64,000 nucleotides of DNA from Proteobacteria bacterium UBA981 (GTDB taxonomy: Bacteria > Pseudomonadota > Gammaproteobacteria > Ga0077536), in contig DBBP01000019.1 of the NCBI GenBank assembly GCA_002292285.1, forward strand, positions 143,741 through 207,740, given 5' to 3'. Shown here one piece after another: positions 62,162-64,000 of this stretch. The notes beneath the pieces are model-generated. The model worked only from the letters and a program-made list of their open reading frames with translations, made no database searches and had not been told where the DNA came from. Both the position numbers and the translations under genes were made by a program. Within the stretch, counting starts at the first letter, position 1, and every line of letters starts with the position of its first letter.

Positions 62162-62815
62162 TCAGCCGCCTTTCAGCATCGCATCTTCAGCTATCGCACA
62201 TTCTTTAAACGACGCCCGCCCGAGCAACTGTTCGGCATAGGCTGCCAGCTTCGGCCAACGCGCGCTATCGGGTGACTCTCCAGCGATGCGAAACGTGCGC
62301 AACATCGAGCCAGTGGCGATATCGGCAACTGATAATTGGTCACCGACCAGAAAATCGCCGCCATTGAGTTGCCCCTCAAGATAATCGAACGCAGGGGGAA
62401 TTCTTTCCCCCATCGCCTGATCGATGACTGCCTGATCGGGTTCGCGTTGAAAAAAGGCCTTCGCCACGATGCGCTGGAAAAAGATCGGCCCGACGGCTTC
62501 AGCCAAACTGGAATCGGCGAACTCTTCGAGCCACGTCGCGCGAGCGCAGGCTTGCGCATCTTGCGGGTAAATCGATGGAGCGGGGTTAGTGCGATCGAGA
62601 TAAGCCAGAATCACCGAAGAATCAGAAATGCTGAAGTCGCCATCCTCATAAGCCGGAACTTTCCCCAACGGGCTCATGGCACGAAACTTCGGGTCGTCGT
62701 TCGCCGGCGGCACTGGCGCCACGGGGTTGATCTCATAGCTGATACTTTTTTCCTGCAAAGCGATTCTGACTTTGCGGACGAATGGGGATACTGGAATTCC
62801 GTGAAGTGTGGGCAT
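62162..62815 (-). CDS. Glutathione S-transferase family protein
   Basis: A 217-residue GST. The thioredoxin-like N-terminal domain shows PTLHGIPVSPFVRKVRIALQEK, with the Ser10 region suited to activate glutathione, the cis-proline segment MSPLGKVPAYEDG and the glutathione-contacting ISDSSVILAYLD. The helical C-terminal domain follows with LNGGDFLVGDQLSVADIATG, the N-capping box of GSTs. AAGGAG lies before the ATG. It is convergent with the quinohaemoprotein to the left and 120 bp separate them. Conjugation or isomerisation in a degradative setting is inferred; the exact class is not certain. Confidence 0.92.
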   Translation of the reverse strand: MPTLHGIPVSPFVRKVRIALQEKSISYEINPVAPVPPANDDPKFRAMSPLGKVPAYEDGDFSISDSSVILAYLDRTNPAPSIYPQDAQACARATWLEEFADSSLAEAVGPIFFQRIVAKAFFQREPDQAVIDQAMGERIPPAFDYLEGQLNGGDFLVGDQLSVADIATGSMLRTFRIAGESPDSARWPKLAAYAEQLLGRASFKECAIAEDAMLKGG

Positions 62816-63090
62816 AGTGGTCTCCTTATTCGTGAATGCGAGCGTCTCAATGCATGTTAGCGGGGCGACGAAAGAGTCATCGCTACGGTTTCTGATCTAG
62901 CCACGGAATCCATGAGCGATTACGGTGCTTGCTCTCGTCCGCCTAGATAGAGACGATTGCGTAAGCAAAAAGGATGCGCAAGGCGCGAAAAAAGAAACGC
63001 GCCGCGCCCGGCGCTTGGGAGTGGTTCTTCAGTTTTCACCAGACATTAATGAAACGTGAAGACCTGCCCCAAGCGGATCCATACGACAGC

Positions 63091-64000
63091 CTAGCTTTTT
63101 TTCGCGGCGATAAGCGCGTCCAACTCGGCGATGGCACGGCGCGCGGCATCACCTTCTGGAACCGCTTTCCCGGAATCACGCCACTCAACAGCATCTTTGA
63201 AGCCGTGCACTTCGGCATGGCGGCGAAACCACATGCCTTCCGGATTGTGCCGGGTAATGCCGTCGAACATCGTGGCCAAAGTCTGACTCGACAACAAACC
63301 CATCCGCTCCACGGCCTCGTTCACAACCATTTTCTGCATCATGAGCATGCCGCTCGGCACCGCGGCGATACGCGCGGCAAGCGCGTCAACGGCGTCATCA
63401 AGCTTATCCGCCGGCACAGCTTCGCCGACTAGTCCCCAGGCGGCAGCGGTGTCGCCGTCGATCAAATCACCAGTGAGGAGCATGCGCTTGGCGCGCTCGG
63501 GACCGAGGCGGTAAGTCCAGTGCGCGGTGGTCGGGCATCCCCACACCCGTACCGGCATGTAACCAATGCGTGCGCTTGATTCCATGATGATTTGATCACA
63601 GCACAGCGCAAGATCGGAACCGCCGGCAATGGCATAGCGATGCACGCGCGCGATGGTCGGCTTGTGCGAATGCCACAGGCTCATGAAGTCGTCGGTGTAG
63701 CCGCGCATGGTGCGGTAGTCGAGCATCGGGTCCCACGGTTGTCCTTCCTGGCGGCACGGATGATCAATTTCATTTTCTGCGAACAGGCCGATGTCATAGC
63801 CCGCACAAAAAGCCGCGCCCGCGCCTTGTAGGACAATGACATGGATGTCATCAATGCGATTGGCGAGTTCTACTGCGCGACGGATCTCGCCCGGCGTATC
63901 AAAGCTAACCGCATTCAGGCGCTCGGGCCGATTGAGGGTGATCCGCGCGATGCGCAGATTAGCGCGGTCTTGTGTGAGCGTTAGATGCTCTCTAGCAGAT
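63091..64000 (-). CDS. Enoyl-CoA hydratase/isomerase family protein (5' partial)
   Basis: The frame is open to the right edge of the window, so the start lies beyond it; 302 residues are visible. Crotonase features are ITLNRPERLNAVSFDT, the first oxyanion segment GAAFCAGYDIGLF and the second in IAGGSDLALCCDQI. The acid position after ARIGYM reads PVRVWGCPTTAHW instead of the usual PE-x-x-LG-x-x-P, so the normal hydratase glutamate seems missing. Proteins of this kind often catalyse C-C cleavage or dehalogenation rather than hydration. The internal ATG at 63726 is not the start, since the oxyanion segment lies upstream of it. Nothing further right is seen. Confidence 0.88.
   Translation of the reverse strand, partial: SAREHLTLTQDRANLRIARITLNRPERLNAVSFDTPGEIRRAVELANRIDDIHVIVLQGAGAAFCAGYDIGLFAENEIDHPCRQEGQPWDPMLDYRTMRGYTDDFMSLWHSHKPTIARVHRYAIAGGSDLALCCDQIIMESSARIGYMPVRVWGCPTTAHWTYRLGPERAKRMLLTGDLIDGDTAAAWGLVGEAVPADKLDDAVDALAARIAAVPSGMLMMQKMVVNEAVERMGLLSSQTLATMFDGITRHNPEGMWFRRHAEVHGFKDAVEWRDSGKAVPEGDAARRAIAELDALIAAKKS

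Noticed and set aside
1..64000. tRNA, rRNA or transposase genes
   Set aside because: No cloverleaf with conserved T-loop, no rRNA segment and no transposase motif was recognised by eye; a dedicated scan was not possible.

Overview
The window reads as chromosome of a Gram-negative gammaproteobacterium-like heterotroph, probably from an uncultivated environmental lineage. The basis is indirect: periplasmic PQQ quinoproteins, an RND exporter, a PEP-CTERM protein, a CpxP/OmpR/EnvZ-type signalling set, and recurring short palindromes that resemble REP elements of gammaproteobacteria. No rRNA, tRNA, phage, transposase or CRISPR array was found. Content is dominated by acyl-CoA chemistry and accessory oxidoreductases. 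The three luciferase-like monooxygenase (LLM) genes are of the type usually annotated F420-dependent.

Layout. 1-6.1 kb: a partial phytanoyl-CoA dioxygenase-like gene, SnoaL and SRPBCC small proteins, then minus-strand quinone oxidoreductase, LLM enzyme, small hydrolase, SDR and dienelactone hydrolase genes. 6.3-12.6 kb: a plus-strand acyl-CoA cluster (enoyl-CoA hydratase, three class III CoA-transferases, a VOC protein, an SDR with an altered active site). 12.7-15.5 kb: a membrane-anchored protein with a VHL-beta-like domain, an MFS transporter and an EthD protein. 15.6-19.7 kb (minus): glutaryl-CoA dehydrogenase, a second acyl-CoA dehydrogenase that lacks the catalytic Glu, and a TTC38-like repeat protein. 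19.9-24.3 kb: a ThDP enzyme, an LLM enzyme, an acyltransferase and an SDR remnant. 25-31.6 kb: LysR regulator, NAD(P)-binding protein and a hydantoinase/oxoprolinase A-B pair. 31.8-35 kb: a less tightly packed segment with a membrane protein, a repeat cluster, a PEP-CTERM protein and a second PhyH gene. 35.3-45.8 kb: RND exporter, quinoprotein with a lanthanide-type Asp, exported metallo-beta-lactamase-fold hydrolase, a frameshifted exported glutaminase, and a CpxP-like/response-regulator/histidine-kinase set. 46-48.8 kb: LLM enzyme, DUF6285-like protein and aminoglycoside-phosphotransferase-fold kinase. 48.8-50.1 kb is almost gene-free. 50.1-64 kb: small beta-rich protein, SDR, fatty acid desaturase, GT39-like membrane protein, HxlR regulator, second TTC38-like protein, two haem-containing quinoproteins, GST and a partial enoyl-CoA hydratase.

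How it may fit together (inference): substrates enter by desaturation, hydroxylation or PQQ-linked alcohol oxidation in the periplasm, are activated by CoA-transferases and processed by acyl-CoA dehydrogenases and hydratases. The most notable points are the acyl-CoA dehydrogenase with Gln246 and Arg85, which fits a 3-sulfinopropionyl-CoA desulfinase-like enzyme; three divergent PQQ quinoproteins; a bacterial VHL-beta protein; two TTC38-like proteins that share unusual His-rich motifs; and a dispersed palindrome family. Starts were chosen by ribosome-binding site and family length; functions rest on motif recognition alone, with no database search.
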